Source: Paenibacillus albiflavus (GTDB taxonomy: Bacteria > Bacillota > Bacilli > Paenibacillales > NBRC-103111). Taken from it: a DNA stretch of 64,000 nt. The position numbers and the translations under genes were made by a program. The DNA is taken from assembly GCF_004344915.1 (NCBI RefSeq), contig NZ_SKFG01000020.1, forward strand, positions 1-64,000, read 5' to 3'. Position 1 is the first letter of the stretch, and each line of letters opens with the position of its first letter. Under the pieces are notes generated by a model. The model did not search any database. It worked only from the letters and a program-made list of their open reading frames with translations, and was not told the origin of the DNA. This document shows positions 17,435 through 31,483 of the stretch, one piece after another.

Positions 17435-17458
17435 CCTTTATTGGTTGGTTTTTTTTTA
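17431..17458 (+). terminator. Short terminator after the small basic gene
   Basis: CTAACC pairs with GGTTGG (one T-G wobble) and is followed by nine T. It overlaps the stop codon at 17432-17434. Confidence 0.65.
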
Positions 17459-17469
17459 ACTCGAAGGTG

Positions 17470-17646
17470 TCAAGATTGTCGAGATTGTTTCTTTAATAAA
17501 CGATCATATTCATTTAAGGCTTCATCTAATTTTTCACTAGCGGCTATTACCTCTGAATCGGTTAATTCTTTGTTCTGTACGATTTCATTTAATTCTTTTC
17601 TAAGTACTTCAATTTGACCTGTTATTTTGTTTAATTTAGAAGTCAT
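17470..17646 (-). CDS. Spo0E-like aspartyl-phosphate phosphatase
   Basis: A 58-residue protein on the minus strand that starts at 17646 behind GGAGATGG. It has the helical hairpin of Spo0E-like phosphatases, with the family signature around SEKLDEALNEYDRLL (consensus SxxLDxxI/L). The N-terminal helix is KLNKITGQIEVLRKELNEIV. Members dephosphorylate Spo0A~P and delay sporulation; the target here is inferred. It is convergent with the preceding small gene. Confidence 0.85.
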   Translation of the reverse strand: MTSKLNKITGQIEVLRKELNEIVQNKELTDSEVIAASEKLDEALNEYDRLLKKQSRQS

Positions 17647-17713
17647 AATCCATCTCCATTAGTGGTTTAGGTTTAGACTTCCCTCAAATACTTAAATTAT
17701 TTGGATAAAAAGT

Positions 17714-17741
17714 AAGCTGCCGAGAACTTTCTCGACAGCTT
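17714..17741 (-). terminator. Terminator for the YjfB-like gene
   Basis: On the minus strand AAGCTGtCGAGAA pairs with TTCTCGgCAGCTT, followed by ACTTTTT. A second small inverted repeat (GGGTTC/GAACCC, 17744-17762) lies beside it. Confidence 0.7.
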
Positions 17742-17780
17742 GAGGGTTCCTCATGTGAACCCTAAATACTTTCCATAGTA

Positions 17781-17957
17781 CTAGGCTCTAATATCAATGT
17801 TACCGCCAAGATTAGGTTGGACGCTCTGCTCGATCATTTTGACGAGATCTTGACTAACCTGAGTAGCTTGATCGGTAGACATTTTTAGCAGTCTTACATT
17901 AACAGCTTGAGAAAGACTACTTTGTTTCATTGCAGTTGATAATCCAGCGATGTCCAT
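17781..17957 (-). CDS. YjfB-family putative motility protein
   Basis: A 58-residue minus-strand gene with a perfect AGGAGG site upstream of ATG (17957). The sequence MDIAGLSTAMKQSSLSQAVN followed by VRLLKMSTDQA and a C-terminal MIEQSVQPNLGGNIDIRA matches the small YjfB motility family (MDIAxLSxxM...), which has been linked to SigD-type motility regulons in Bacillus. No flagellar genes are near, so the role is family inference only. Confidence 0.85.
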   Translation of the reverse strand: MDIAGLSTAMKQSSLSQAVNVRLLKMSTDQATQVSQDLVKMIEQSVQPNLGGNIDIRA

Positions 17958-18173
17958 GAAGTATGCCTCCTAGTAGTAGATATTCTATTTATATCGGTTG
18001 AAGGTTTGTAGATTATAAATCGAGCAAACCTCCATAGTAAAACTATCGTATTTAACTAACTAAAAATGATAGATATGTTTGATTATATATAGTAAAACCC
18101 CTTTAAATAAGCTTATTCAACCTAAGTAAAATTAATTTCGGAAGAAAAATGAATAATAATTTAGTAAAATATA

Positions 18174-18202
18174 TTGACTTTTTAGTATAGTAAAAATATA
18201 AT
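18174..18202 (+). promoter_or_regulatory. Strong SigA-type promoter of the sugar operon
   Basis: TTGACT (18174-18179) and a consensus TATAAT (18197-18202) are exactly 17 nt apart in an AT-rich context. The leader to the first gene is about 95 nt. Confidence 0.85.
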
Positions 18203-18215
18203 AAAAACGTGAAAT

Positions 18216-18230
18216 TGATAACGCTTACAT
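18216..18230. promoter_or_regulatory. cre-like operator
   Basis: On the reverse strand the sequence reads ATGTAAGCGTTATCA, which matches the CcpA cre consensus WTGNAANCGNWWNCA at every fixed position. It lies about 10-25 nt downstream of the predicted transcription start, where bound protein would block the polymerase. It could serve CcpA, or the LacI-family regulator encoded at the end of the operon (27109), because both bind similar sites. Confidence 0.8.
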
Positions 18231-18305
18231 CGTGTCAGACATGAATGTAGAACAGGAGTACAGCATCTATGATTTGCAATCAAATTAGAATAAGGGGTGC
18301 ATCTC

Positions 18306-19544
18306 ATGCAAAAAATGAAAGGAAAGTCGTGGTTTATTCTCGTCATTCTCTCAATGTTATTCCTGTCAGCGTGTGGAGGGACGAAGGGATCGGCGCAAGA
18401 TGGTAAAGAAGCAAGCAAAGTAACGTTACGATTCGCAACCTGGGATTCAGAAGAAAATCTAACGCTTCAACAGCAAATAATCGATAAATTTAATGAATCT
18501 CACCCGAACATTACCATCAGCTTGGAAGCGTACGGCAGTGAGTATGACACGAAAATTGCTGCTGGGATGGGTGCTAAGGATGCACCTGATGTGATGTACA
18601 TGTGGAATTACCCAACTTACAAGAATGCTTTGGAGCCGCTCGATAGCTACATCGAGAAAGAAGGAAAAGGATTCAAAGACAACTTTTTTGAAACACTTTG
18701 GAATTATAATTCAGCAGATGGAAAAGTACTAGGATTGCCGGTTGGATACACGACTCATGTGATTTATTACAGCAAGGATATATTCGACAAGGCTGGGCTG
18801 CCTTATCCGAAGAGCGATTGGACGTGGAAGGATTTGCAGGAAACTGCCAAGAAGCTGAACAATCCGAGTGAGAACATCAGCGGATTTGCATTCACAGGAA
18901 AACCCGATCCATATGATTTTGAAATGTTTTTATGGGGTAACGGAAGCGCATACATTGATGATAAAGGCAATTTAAAGGGTAATGCAAACAGTGAGAAATC
19001 CATTGAAGTATTGACGATGTTCCAGAACATGTTGAAAGATGGCTATGCGATTGCAACTGAAGGTTCAGGCTCTACGGAGATGAAATCTGGCAAAGTTGCT
19101 ATGTTCGGTAATGGATCTTGGTCAATCGGTGGCTTGAAGGATGCAGGGATTAACTTCGGTGTTGTTGAAATGCCTAAGTTTCCTAATGGGAAATCTGTTA
19201 GCATAGTATCTTCATCTGGTATCTCGGTGTCCAAGGATTCGAAGAATAAGGATGCTGCATGGGAGTTTATCAAATTCTGGACGAATGAAGAATCGAACAA
19301 GGCACGTATCGATTATGAGCTGCCAGTGCTGAAGAGCGTGGTTGAGAGCGAGAAGCTTCAGGAGGATGAACTCAAGCGTGTATTCTACAACATGCTCGAA
19401 CGGAGTGAGGGTTTCACGCCTGCTTCGTACAAGGTAGAGAACTGGAGTGAAGTCGCAGATAGACTAGGGCTTGTATTCGAGAAGATCTTTAATCCAAGCA
19501 CCTTGACGGATCCGAAATCAGCTATAAATGAAGCTGTGCAATAA
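18306..19544 (+). CDS. Sugar ABC transporter substrate-binding lipoprotein
   Basis: The start is taken as ATG 18306, eight nt after AAGGGG; an upstream in-frame GTG at 18297 overlaps that site. The 412-residue product has a lipoprotein signal peptide ending in the lipobox LSAC (Cys about residue 23) and the family 1 extracellular binding-protein fold: LRFATWDSEEN, FNESHPNITISLEAYG, APDVMYMWNYP, and EFIKFWTNEESNKARIDYELPVLKSV split over the C-terminal lobe. It captures an oligosaccharide or galactoside outside the membrane and delivers it to the two permeases downstream. No ATPase is encoded in the operon, so a shared MsmX-type ATPase is likely. Confidence 0.93.
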   Translation: MQKMKGKSWFILVILSMLFLSACGGTKGSAQDGKEASKVTLRFATWDSEENLTLQQQIIDKFNESHPNITISLEAYGSEYDTKIAAGMGAKDAPDVMYMWNYPTYKNALEPLDSYIEKEGKGFKDNFFETLWNYNSADGKVLGLPVGYTTHVIYYSKDIFDKAGLPYPKSDWTWKDLQETAKKLNNPSENISGFAFTGKPDPYDFEMFLWGNGSAYIDDKGNLKGNANSEKSIEVLTMFQNMLKDGYAIATEGSGSTEMKSGKVAMFGNGSWSIGGLKDAGINFGVVEMPKFPNGKSVSIVSSSGISVSKDSKNKDAAWEFIKFWTNEESNKARIDYELPVLKSVVESEKLQEDELKRVFYNMLERSEGFTPASYKVENWSEVADRLGLVFEKIFNPSTLTDPKSAINEAVQ

Positions 19545-19556
19545 ATGATGTTGACC

Positions 19557-19584
19557 AAAAGGGGTGTATACACCCCTTTTCTTT
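19557..19584 (+). terminator. Intraoperonic stem-loop after the binding-protein gene
   Basis: AAAAGGGGTGTATACACCCC is part of a perfect 24-nt palindrome (19557-19580) followed by CTTTCT. Such hairpins often reduce read-through and protect the binding-protein mRNA, giving it higher yield than the permeases. Confidence 0.75.
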
Positions 19585-19639
19585 CTATAGGTTTGAAACA
19601 GTCCACATTTATCACATGTGATACATTAGGAGGCTAGCC

Positions 19640-20581
19640 ATGGAACATGCTGTCAAGCGACATAAAAAAGTTCGCAGTTTGGAAAAATGGACACCGTTTT
19701 TATTCATTTCACCTTGGATCGTCGGCATAGTGGTATTTACGATTGGACCGTTATTTTTCTCATTGATTATGAGTCTTTTTGATTGGCCAGTCACTTCGTC
19801 ACCTAAGTTTGTTGGATTGGACAATTACACTAAAATGTTCACGAGTGATCCTCAATTCTACAATTCATTGACCATTACATTGAAATTTGCGGCCTTCTAT
19901 GTACCGTTGAGTTTAGTTGTTTCGTTAATTTTGGCTTTGCTGATCTCTCAACCTGTCAGAGGGGCTAAAGTATTCCGAACGATATTTTATTTACCTGCTG
20001 TTTTGTCTGGTGTTGCCGTATCAATTATTTGGGGATGGATTTTCAATAGCAAATACGGCATTTTGAACTATGCCCTATCCTTGCTTGGTATTGAAGGACC
20101 AAAGTGGCTTGTTGATCCCAAAAGTGCTATCTTTACCATCGTTATTGCCAGCGCATGGGGAGTTGGTACGATGATGCTTATATTTTACACGAACATTAAG
20201 AGCATTCCGCAAGATCTGTATGAGTCAGCAGCGATTGACGGGGCGGGTCCTATAAAGCAATTTACAAGCATTACACTGCCACTTATTACGCCAACCTTAT
20301 TTTTTAATTTAATTACATCAACGATTTCTGCTCTGCAGCAATTATCACTTGTCTTATTGCTAACGAGTGGCGGACCGCTCAAGTCTACGTATTTCTACGG
20401 ATTATTCGTATACAACAATGCATTCAAGCATCATAAGCTCGGATATGCAAGCGCTAACGCTTGGTTCATGTTTATCATCATACTGATATTGACTGCACTT
20501 ATTTTCAGATCTTCATCTACATGGGTATTTTATGAGAATGAAGTTAAGAGTGAGCGCAAACGTGGAGGTAAGAAAAGATGA
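19640..20581 (+). CDS. Sugar ABC permease, MalF-type
   Basis: A 313-residue inner-membrane permease with six predicted helices and a basic N-terminus. The coupling-helix EAA motif is visible as YESAAIDGAGPIKQFTSITLP near residues 195-215. The segment WTPFLFISPWIVGIVVFTIG is the first helix. AGGAGG precedes ATG 19640, and the stop overlaps the next start by ATGA, showing translational coupling with the second permease. It forms the translocation pore with that protein. Confidence 0.93.
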   Translation: MEHAVKRHKKVRSLEKWTPFLFISPWIVGIVVFTIGPLFFSLIMSLFDWPVTSSPKFVGLDNYTKMFTSDPQFYNSLTITLKFAAFYVPLSLVVSLILALLISQPVRGAKVFRTIFYLPAVLSGVAVSIIWGWIFNSKYGILNYALSLLGIEGPKWLVDPKSAIFTIVIASAWGVGTMMLIFYTNIKSIPQDLYESAAIDGAGPIKQFTSITLPLITPTLFFNLITSTISALQQLSLVLLLTSGGPLKSTYFYGLFVYNNAFKHHKLGYASANAWFMFIIILILTALIFRSSSTWVFYENEVKSERKRGGKKR

Positions 20582-21399
20582 AAACATCCAAAGGGTATAA
20601 AGTGATTGTTTATCTGCTGCTAATTATATTTTCTGCTTATTTCCTGTTTCCATTTCTCTGGATTGTATTGACTGCTTTCAAGACTGAAGCGGAGGTTCAT
20701 CATTTTCCGCCGAATTTCTTTCCTGACAAGATGCAATTTGTGAACTTCATTAATGCTTGGAAAGCTCAACCTTTTGGTCTATACCTCAAGAATTCCGTGT
20801 TAATCACGGTATTGACAACACTTGGACAAGTATTATCTTGTTCGCTGATCGCTTACGGATTCGCTAGATATGACTTTAGGTTTAAGAATGGACTGTTTAT
20901 TCTGCTTCTAGCTACGATGATGATTCCTTGGGACGTAACCATGATCCCGTTATATATGCAATTCAACATGTTTGGATGGATCAATACGTTAAAACCGCTC
21001 ATAGTACCATCCTTTTTTGGATCCGCTTACTTTGTATTTTTGCTGAGGCAGTTTCTGATGAATGTACCAAAGGAATTGGAGCATGCAGCTAAGATTGACG
21101 GTGCTAATGATTTGCAAACCTATTGGAAAATATTTATGCCGATAATGAAAGCACCGTTGACGCTTATTGCCGTACTAAACATGCTATCGGTATGGAACGA
21201 TTACTTGGGTCCGCTAATCTTTCTGCAGGATCGAACCAAGTATACGTTGGCGCTTGGACTTGCATCGTTTAAGGGTGTTCACGAATTGCAGATCCTTCCG
21301 ATTATGGCGATTACCATTATCATGATGATCCCGCCAGTAATAGCGTTTTTGTATGCTCAAAAATATATAGTTGAAGGAATTAGTGGAGCCATAAAATAA
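20578..21399 (+). CDS. Sugar ABC permease, MalG-type
   Basis: A 273-residue permease with six helices. The EAA motif reads EHAAKIDGANDLQTYWKIFMP, the MalG-class sequence FLFPFLWIVLTAFKTEAEV opens the protein, and the C-terminus ends in the common YIVEGISGAIK tail. It overlaps the preceding gene by four nt and partners with it. Confidence 0.94.
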   Translation: MKTSKGYKVIVYLLLIIFSAYFLFPFLWIVLTAFKTEAEVHHFPPNFFPDKMQFVNFINAWKAQPFGLYLKNSVLITVLTTLGQVLSCSLIAYGFARYDFRFKNGLFILLLATMMIPWDVTMIPLYMQFNMFGWINTLKPLIVPSFFGSAYFVFLLRQFLMNVPKELEHAAKIDGANDLQTYWKIFMPIMKAPLTLIAVLNMLSVWNDYLGPLIFLQDRTKYTLALGLASFKGVHELQILPIMAITIIMMIPPVIAFLYAQKYIVEGISGAIK

Positions 21400-24513
<3,114 letters not shown>

Positions 24514-24525
24514 GAGGGGAAACTT

Positions 24526-26225
24526 GTGTTATTGGATATTTCCAGCATACCGTTCAGCCGTTACGGTTCATATTTCGCATTTTCCCTAGATAAAGATACC
24601 AATCAATTGGTTCTGCGAGATTTGCATGGTGGGGATGAAGCGCCAAGCACCATTTTTGTCCTAAAGCTTATGAAGGGTGGAGAAGCTATCCCCTATGAAC
24701 TTGTTGTATCAGAAACGAGGCTTCGCATCGTGCACAAGTTCAATCAAACTGAATATGCCGAGCTGTGCATCAGTGATGAGGATATCATTCATGCTCGATT
24801 AGCAGGAGTATCTTTGCAGTTGACGGCTGTGAAATCCCGCTATGACAGTTTGATGCCCTATGGTCTCAATCAATGGGAATATCATCTGTATTCAAAAGAA
24901 ATCAAGCTGATGTTCACCTTGCTTCAAGGTGACGCCGATATCCGAGCTCCGTGGAAATTTGTCGGGAACGAATCGATTGAAATCATAATGAACCCTAATG
25001 ATGAGGTGTGCAGCTTCGTTATTGAGAGTTATAAAACGGTATGGAAAAAGAAGACGTATGAGGATTATATACAAGCATGCGAACGTGTGGACACCCATTA
25101 TAAGCAGTGGCTGCAGGATATGCCTGTGGTCCCTGACAAATATGAGCCTTCTCGTGAGTTAGCTGCTTATATTACCTGGTCTTGCGTGGTTCATCCGGAA
25201 GGCCAGCTCAAAGACTATGCCATGTACATGTCGAAGAACTGGATGTTCAATATATGGAGCTGGGATAATTGCTTCAATGCGATGATGCTGAGCGCTAATC
25301 GTCCTGAGCTTGCTTTGGCTCAGCTAGATCTTTTCATAAGGCATCAGGATGAAAGCGGGATATATGCAGACTTCATCAACGATAAATTTCTATCCTTCAA
25401 TTGCTGCAAACCGCCTATTCATGCATGGGCCTTCAAGAACATGAGAAATCAAAACTCATGGTTCGATGATAAAGCTATTGTCGCTCGCATGTACGACAGT
25501 TTGACGAGGGCGACGAACTATTGGCTTGAGCATCGTCGTGCCGATGCTTCCTGTCTGCCAGTCTATAATCATGGAAACGATTCAGGCTGGGACAATGCCT
25601 CAATCTTTCATCATGGCATCCCGGTAGAAGCCCCTGATTTGGCTGCTCACTTGATTCGCCAGATGGATATATTGAGCGAAATGGCTGTGGAACTTCAGCT
25701 GGAGGACGAAGCGACGGCGTGGAAGGTAGAGGCTGATAAGCTGTACGGGCTCTTGCTAGAGCGATTGGTTCAAGATAGTCGATTCGTAGCTAGATATGCT
25801 CCAGAGGACCGTATTATTGAGCATCAAGACAGCTTGATCTTGATGATGCCGATCATTATCGGATACAGATTGCCTCAAAATATAGTTGAAACTCTTGTGA
25901 ATACACTCGTTGATAGATTTGAAGCAGCCTTTGGTCTATGTACAGAGAGCCATGCCAGCCCGTTGTATCGTGAGAATGGGTACTGGCTCGGCCCAATCTG
26001 GGCACCAGTCACTTATTTATTCATTGATGCGCTTATGGATAATGGTTATAATGAATTTGCAACTCGATTGGCTTGTAAATTTATGGATCTAACACTTGTC
26101 GGTGGCATGGCAGAAAACTTTGATCCCGTTAGTGGAGAGGGTTTGGTTGATCCAGCCTTTACGTGGACATCAAGTGTATTCCTGATGCTAGCTGGGCAAT
26201 TTTCTTCACCTTGGAGGGAAATTGG

Positions 26226-26229
<4 letters not shown>
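24526..26229 (+). CDS. (alpha/alpha)6-barrel glycoside hydrolase, trehalase/GH63-like
   Basis: A 567-residue protein starting at GTG 24526 behind GGAGGGG. The N-terminal ~200 residues form a beta-rich domain. The rest has the toroid signatures of the GH37/GH63/MGH1-like superfamily: NIWSWDNCFNAMMLSANRPE, HQDESGIYADF, KPPIHAWAFKNM, HGNDSGWDNAS (likely acid Asp), and PVSGEGLVDPAF preceded by AENFD (likely base Glu). Its exact specificity is not clear; alpha-glucosidase or mannosylglycerate-hydrolase-like activity is possible. It lacks a signal peptide, so with LacZ it may break down one mixed-linkage oligosaccharide in the cytosol. Confidence 0.8.
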
Positions 26230-28101
<1,872 letters not shown>

Positions 28102-28125
28102 TTGCATCATCTTAAAAAGCAAAAA

Positions 28126-28195
28126 AGAAACCCAACGTTTTAAACAAAAACGTGGGTTTCTCTACATTTTGGGGACCTTTCGAGGTCCCTTTTTT
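28126..28195. terminator. Two adjacent terminators, bidirectional
   Basis: AGAAACCCA-CGTTTT pairs with AAAACG-GGGTTTCT (28126-28161). GGGACC pairs with GGTCCC (28172-28189), with T6 on the right and an A-rich left side. They separate the sugar operon from the convergent phosphatase gene. Confidence 0.8.
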
Positions 28196-28203
28196 CATAA
28201 AAG

Positions 28204-28788
28204 TCACTTTTTTTTCCAAATCGATTGCTCAATTTTGTTGTAAATTTTTAAAATGCCTTCTAAGAGTTTTTTCGCTGGCGACCACTTCGAAAATACAAGG
28301 TGAATAAGAAGAGCGCATAATACGCCATTAACCATTCCAGTAGTCACATCAAGCGGGTAATGTACACCTACCCACACTCTTGAGAATGATATGGCAGCCG
28401 CAAGTGCCAACCACAACCAACCTTCTTTTCTACGATAGAACCAAATCGACATCGCAATCGCAAATGATGCTGTCGCATGGTCACTTGGAAAAGATGCATT
28501 AACTGCATGAGGTACAAGCTGGAATACTTCATGAGCCACAAAAGGGCGATCACGGTAGAAGAAGTCACCTAATACAACGCTGATACCCAATCCAATAGCT
28601 GCAGATACGAGAGCAACGAATACCATTCTCCGATTTTTGTCAGTGCGTGTAAACCAATAAATAATAACTGCAGCATAAAATAAGTATTCAGCCCGACTTG
28701 CCAGAAATATCATTATTGGATTTAGAAAAGAGATTTTCTCAGTGAGATTATTAATTAATTCAAACAATTGATAGTCCAGTTGAAGCAT
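28204..28788 (-). CDS. bcrC: PAP2-family undecaprenyl-diphosphatase, BcrC-like
   Basis: A 194-residue membrane phosphatase with about five helices. The three PAP2 motifs are present: FFYRDRPF, FPSDHATASF and SRVWVGVHYPLDV, with the catalytic histidines in the second and third. BcrC/YbjG-type enzymes recycle undecaprenyl pyrophosphate on the outer face of the membrane and confer bacitracin tolerance. Length matches BcrC (about 190). The C-terminus is basic. A general lipid phosphatase is the alternative. Confidence 0.88.
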   Translation of the reverse strand: MLQLDYQLFELINNLTEKISFLNPIMIFLASRAEYLFYAAVIIYWFTRTDKNRRMVFVALVSAAIGLGISVVLGDFFYRDRPFVAHEVFQLVPHAVNASFPSDHATASFAIAMSIWFYRRKEGWLWLALAAAISFSRVWVGVHYPLDVTTGMVNGVLCALLIHLVFSKWSPAKKLLEGILKIYNKIEQSIWKKK

Positions 28789-29000
28789 ATGAAGAAATCT
28801 CCTTTTTGATTTAATATGCAGGATAAGACACGAACTACATCATAACACAATGTAAAATTCAAAACCATTAATCTTAGATTAAGTTTTTGAGAAATTATCT
28901 CTAAAAAAGATTGTGCCTATCTTCACAAATTCCACATAGTTTTGTAGTACGATAATAATGTAGTCATCCACAGGTATTGATTCGAATGGAGGTGTACAAT

Positions 29001-29255
29001 ATGAAAACGAAAGTGATAGCAATCTTAGGTGCAACAACCCTAATGCTTGGAATTGGAACTGCTTATGCTGCTGAGATCGGTCCAGATACGTTCAGAGACA
29101 TGATTCCATTCATGAAAGAAATGCATCCAAATCTGAATGATAACGAGCTAGAGCAGATGTATAATGATTGTCACCAACGCTTAGACAGCTCCAGCAATCG
29201 GGGCATGATGCGTAACAATGCTATGATGCAAAGATCAAATCCCGGAACGTTGTAA
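29001..29255 (+). CDS. Small secreted Met-rich protein
   Basis: The start is ATG 29001, behind GGAGGTG; the upstream in-frame ATT-type start of the longer frame is unsupported. The 84-residue product has a signal peptide (VIAILGATTLMLGIGTAYA-A) and a mature region with the pattern FRDMIPFMKEMHPNLNDNE, then MYNDCH, then a Met-rich tail (GMMRNNAMMQRS). The FMKxMHP and MYNxCH pattern is recurrent in Bacillales exported proteins of unknown role. Met, His and Cys content hints at metal binding (inference). Confidence 0.7.
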   Translation: MKTKVIAILGATTLMLGIGTAYAAEIGPDTFRDMIPFMKEMHPNLNDNELEQMYNDCHQRLDSSSNRGMMRNNAMMQRSNPGTL

Positions 29256-29275
29256 TGCTCCCGTCGTGAAAGAAG

Positions 29276-29318
29276 TAGAACCTCCTTGTCCTTCTTGATT
29301 GAAGGAATGGAGGTTCTT
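29276..29318 (+). terminator. Terminator between the secreted protein and convergent thrE genes
   Basis: AGAACCTCC-CCTTC pairs with GAAGG-GGAGGTTCT, then TTTG. Confidence 0.75.
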
Positions 29319-29337
29319 TGTGTGCGTATGATAGAGT

Positions 29338-29769
29338 TTATGATGTTCTCACCTTACGAATCATTTGATTCAGCACTTCCGACAGCACTAAGCCGATTGC
29401 TATTGAGCCTGAGATCAAGAAGGCTTGTGCAGCTAATTGAAGCGCGGTGTTGTAGTCATTCTCGACGAAGCGGCGCATAGCGTCATATGCCATTCCGCCA
29501 GGTACAAGAGGGATGATGCCTGCTACGCTGAAGATGATGACGGGAGTTTTATATATTTTGGCAGCCACCAAACTGATCAGTCCGATCACGAAGGTGGAGG
29601 TTAGTGTCGATAGTACGGTAGTGGAGCTAGTAAAGCCGAGCAGGACGTAGACGATCCAACCGACCGTGCCAATGAATCCACATAATAACAGGGAACGTTT
29701 AGGGGCATTAAATAGAATGCCGAAGGCTGCAGAGGCGATGAAGCTTGTCACAATCTGCTCGATAATCAT
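29338..29769 (-). CDS. Threonine/serine exporter ThrE family, C-terminal-type subunit
   Basis: A 143-residue membrane protein with about four or five helices, of the ThrE_2/DUF3815 (YjjB-like) family. The pattern FGILFNAPKRSLLLCGFIGT, then GWIVYVLL, and IIPLVPGGMAYDAMR with the conserved P-x-x-P-G is typical. It is the second half of a two-gene threonine/serine exporter; the first half is encoded 18 nt upstream on the same strand. Confidence 0.9.
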   Translation of the reverse strand: MIIEQIVTSFIASAAFGILFNAPKRSLLLCGFIGTVGWIVYVLLGFTSSTTVLSTLTSTFVIGLISLVAAKIYKTPVIIFSVAGIIPLVPGGMAYDAMRRFVENDYNTALQLAAQAFLISGSIAIGLVLSEVLNQMIRKVRTS

Positions 29770-29787
29770 TATGCGACCTCTTTCATG

Positions 29788-30546
29788 TTATAAAATTGTG
29801 AATACAAGTGCGATACCTGTACCGATGGCAAAAGCGGTTAGAAAGGCTTCAGCCCCTTTGGACATACCAGATACGAGATGCCCCGCCATCAAATCTCTGA
29901 CCGCGTTCGTAATCAGCAGACCAGGTACGAGTGGCATAACCGAACCGATGATAATCTTATTCGCTTCTTTACCAAATCCGACAAAAGTAAGAATAAAGGC
30001 AAAGAGTCCAATAAAGAACGAAGCTGTCAATTCGGCAAACAATTTAATGCCTAACAAACGTTGCAAGTATACGAAGGAAGTGAAGCCTAACCCACCGCAT
30101 ATCATAGCAGGAATAAAATCAATCCATCCGCCCTTAAACATAATGGTAAAGCACCCGCTCGATATTGCTGACGCTGCAATTTGCATCCAAATTGGATAGG
30201 TGTGCTTTGCAGCTTCCACCTTCTTGAGCTGTTGAAAAGCTTCTTCCGCTGTGATTATTCCGCCCGTTAAATTCCGAGAAATACTATTTACAGTAGCAAC
30301 TTTCTCCAAATCAATTGTACGGTTTGTAATGCGGATCAGCTTAGCTATATCTTTACTTTCTGTAGCGAACATGATGACAGTCGGCGTCACATAGCTATGT
30401 GAATGGGGCAGGCCTAGCGCATCCGCAATTCGTGACATCGTATCTTCTACCCGGTAGGTTTCCGCACCACTTTCTAGCATGACTTTACCCGCTAGTAGGC
30501 ATACTTCAACCCTTTCGAATGATTCATCATCTATTGTAATTTCCAT
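29788..30546 (-). CDS. Threonine/serine exporter ThrE family, N-terminal-type subunit
   Basis: A 252-residue protein of the ThrE/DUF1212 (YjjP-like) family. The cytosolic N-terminal ~110 residues contain the conserved LLAGKVMLESGAETYRVEDTM and ITRTIDLEKVATVN-like segment (here RITNRTIDLEKVATVNSISR). About five helices follow, with MPLVPGLLITNAVRDLM near the end. It would act with the downstream subunit to export threonine or serine. GGAGA is placed before ATG 30546 on the minus strand. Confidence 0.92.
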   Translation of the reverse strand: MEITIDDESFERVEVCLLAGKVMLESGAETYRVEDTMSRIADALGLPHSHSYVTPTVIMFATESKDIAKLIRITNRTIDLEKVATVNSISRNLTGGIITAEEAFQQLKKVEAAKHTYPIWMQIAASAISSGCFTIMFKGGWIDFIPAMICGGLGFTSFVYLQRLLGIKLFAELTASFFIGLFAFILTFVGFGKEANKIIIGSVMPLVPGLLITNAVRDLMAGHLVSGMSKGAEAFLTAFAIGTGIALVFTIL

Positions 30547-30590
30547 GGGAATCTCCTTCTTACTTGTGAAAAAAGATTTATCTTTGTTCG

Positions 30591-30615
30591 TAGGACGGTG
30601 AAACCGTTTCTTCTT
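30591..30615 (+). repeat. Partial copy of the two-hairpin repeat (copy D)
   Basis: AGGACGGTGAAACCGTTTCT and the following TCTT match the 3' end of repeat copy A (45871-45960) exactly. Only the right arm of hairpin II remains. It lies between divergently transcribed thrE and the phosphodiesterase gene. Confidence 0.75.
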
Positions 30616-30745
30616 GTAGCTAATATAGCAATTTTTTAAAGAAAAGTTAACTCACAATTTAACTTGACTATGCTACAATTATTGGAGAATATCGAATTTA
30701 CAATTTTCAGATTTTAATTCTAACACAATGGAAGGTTGTGAGATC

Positions 30746-31477
30746 ATGCATAAGGTAATTAATTATGCGCACCGTGGCGCTTCGGGCTACTGTCCAGAGA
30801 ATACGATGGCTGCTTTTGCTAGAGGCCTTGAGTTAGGTGCTACAGGAATTGAAACGGATGTTCAGGTATCAAAAGATGGCAAGCTTGTACTTATTCATGA
30901 TGAGCAGTTGAAGCGGACAACGGGTGCAGAAGGGCTAGTTAAGGATTATGATTGGGAGACCTTACAAAGCCTGGATGCTGGAACCTGGTTTAATACTGAT
31001 TATGCGGGTGAGAAGCTACCGAGTCTTGAGCAATTGTTCGAGCTTGTTAAGCAGAAGGACACGATTCTTAACCTTGAGCTTAAGAATGGCTTTATTCAGT
31101 ATGCGGGTCTTGAAGAGCAAGTGATTACCATGATTAAACGATATGATATGGTGGAGCGTACGATAATTTCTAGTTTTAACCATTATTCGTTGGCATTATG
31201 CAACAAGTTAGCACCTGAGATCCAAACAGGTATTTTGTACATGGAAGGTCTGTACGAGCCTTGGAATTATGCCGATCAGGTAGGTAGCACAGCGCTGCAT
31301 GCGTTTAAATACGCCGTTATCCCTGAACTCGTAACCGAAGCGGCTAAACATGGCAAGATCTATAATCCGTTCACGGTCAATGAAGTACCTGAAATGAAGA
31401 TGTTGATTGCAGCAGGTGTAGCTGGCATCATTACGGATTATCCAGATCGTCTGGCGGCATTGCTGGAATTCAATTAA
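30746..31477 (+). CDS. glpQ: Glycerophosphodiester phosphodiesterase
   Basis: A 243-residue cytosolic GDPD-family enzyme (UgpQ-like); the start is taken as ATG 30746, as GGAAGG lies nine nt upstream. It hydrolyses glycerophosphodiesters to glycerol 3-phosphate and an alcohol. TIM-barrel catalytic residues are visible: the first His and Arg in YAHRGASGYCPENTMAAF, the metal-binding GIETDVQVSKDGKLVLIHDE, and LNLELKNG. The last strand reads GVAGIITDYPDRL. A MFS transporter gene follows 6 nt later. Confidence 0.93.
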   Translation: MHKVINYAHRGASGYCPENTMAAFARGLELGATGIETDVQVSKDGKLVLIHDEQLKRTTGAEGLVKDYDWETLQSLDAGTWFNTDYAGEKLPSLEQLFELVKQKDTILNLELKNGFIQYAGLEEQVITMIKRYDMVERTIISSFNHYSLALCNKLAPEIQTGILYMEGLYEPWNYADQVGSTALHAFKYAVIPELVTEAAKHGKIYNPFTVNEVPEMKMLIAAGVAGIITDYPDRLAALLEFN

Positions 31478-31483
31478 GGGAGT

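Noticed and set aside
29666-30199. 177-codon plus-strand frame opposite the thrE genes
   Set aside because: Antisense shadow of two well-supported ThrE-family genes.
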